Shown: piece by piece, positions 6,519-6,986 of the stretch
Position numbering within the stretch: position 1 is the stretch's first letter
Layout: the number at the start of each line of letters is the position of its first letter
Assembly (NCBI GenBank): GCA_947441205.1
Contig: CANETM010000082.1
Span: 1-6,986 of the forward strand
DNA: 6,986 bases
From: Bacteroidota bacterium
GTDB taxonomy: Bacteria > Bacteroidota > Bacteroidia > Chitinophagales > Chitinophagaceae
Reading direction: 5' to 3'
Notes under the pieces: generated by a model
Told to the model about the DNA's origin: nothing
Seen by the model: the letters and a program-made list of their open reading frames with translations, nothing else
The model's database searches: none
Made by a program: the position numbers and the translations under genes

Positions 6519-6986
6519 ATGAGTAACGAATCAACAGGGAACAACAGTAAAATAATCATTGGGATATTAATTATTGTCCTAATTGGATCATGGATATACT
6601 TTAACAGTACTATCGGTGCAAAAACTGAAATTATTAATGGCAAGGATATTAAGATAGCATCTATTGATAGTAGCAGAAATGCACTTAATGCTGAATTCAT
6701 TGCTGCATCTGCAAAAGTAGATTCATTGACTTTACAAAATCAACAATTGTCAGGTGATATTCTTGTTAAATCAAATGAAATCCAAAAATTAAAATCAAAT
6801 ATTGGTAGCATATTAACCAATAAAAATGCTACTGATAAAGAATTAGCTGAAGCTAAAGCATTGATTGCAACTTTAAATGGTAAAATAACCAATTTGTTAA
6901 CTGACTTGGGTAAGGCACAAGAAGAAAACAAACAATTGACTGCTAAAAATGAAGACTTATCAAATCAGAACACTAATTTGAATACT
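6519..6986 (+). CDS. Membrane-anchored coiled-coil protein of unknown function, N-terminal 156 residues
   Basis: I do not recognise a named family. The frame is open to the right edge (156 codons, no stop), so the protein is incomplete. The N-terminus is short and polar (Ser/Asn-rich, residues 1-11, ending in Lys11), followed by one hydrophobic segment of about 17 residues (12-28, IIIGILIIVLIG then SWIYF). The rest (about 35-156) is rich in N, K, A, L, E and Q, with leucine and isoleucine spaced as in a coiled coil (for example L70, L77, I88, I95, L109, I116, I123, L130, L140, L147). There is no cysteine, lipobox or signal-peptidase site. The segment therefore looks like a membrane anchor, with the coil probably in the periplasm; this topology is inferred. 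Resemblance to unnamed coiled-coil proteins of Chitinophagaceae is an impression only. The ATG at 6519 has an in-frame TAA five codons upstream. The gene is divergent from holA. Confidence 0.8.
   Translation, partial: MSNESTGNNSKIIIGILIIVLIGSWIYFNSTIGAKTEIINGKDIKIASIDSSRNALNAEFIAASAKVDSLTLQNQQLSGDILVKSNEIQKLKSNIGSILTNKNATDKELAEAKALIATLNGKITNLLTDLGKAQEENKQLTAKNEDLSNQNTNLNT

Noticed and set aside
6509..6931. Minus-strand open frames at 6509-6700 and 6740-6931
   Set aside because: They are antisense to the coiled-coil gene. Their hydrophobic composition is the complement of A-rich codons on the plus strand, and neither has a sensible start context.

Overview
This is a stretch of ordinary AT-rich chromosome from a member of the Bacteroidota. 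Several signs point there. The proteins have Bacteroidota-type features: a long AIR synthetase beginning near an AQRGVSAQKEEVH motif, an SMC with SYAIIELGMVDDII in its ATPase head, and a HolA beginning near YWLEGEEPFYIDQ. Ribosome binding sites are weak or absent. Several gene starts are preceded by matches to the Bacteroidota -7 promoter element TAnnTTTG. From remembered family resemblance, the Chitinophagales (Chitinophagaceae-like) is my best guess, but only a guess.

Layout. Positions 1-4436 hold three genes on the minus strand, transcribed in the order purM (4436-3258), ftsE (3204-2530), smc (2439 leftward off the window edge). At 4437-4503 a compact divergent promoter region separates purM from ribF, which runs rightward (4504-5454). 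ribF ends tail to tail with holA (minus, 6436-5426), and the two overlap by 29 bp. At 6437-6518 a second short divergent region leads into a rightward gene for a membrane-anchored coiled-coil protein of unknown function, cut by the right edge.

Functions. The genes are unrelated housekeeping functions: purine synthesis (PurM), divisome ABC ATPase (FtsE), chromosome organisation (SMC), FMN/FAD synthesis (RibF) and replication clamp loading (HolA). Only the coiled-coil protein at the right end is unassigned. Coding density is high: no gap exceeds 90 bp. All six starts are fixed by an in-frame stop codon no more than five codons upstream. I see no RNA gene, mobile element, CRISPR array, long repeat or sign of horizontal transfer.

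No new biological system is evident. The points most worth checking are the interleaved purM/ribF promoters, a possible leaderless holA transcript, the ribF/holA 3' overlap, and the unidentified coiled-coil protein.
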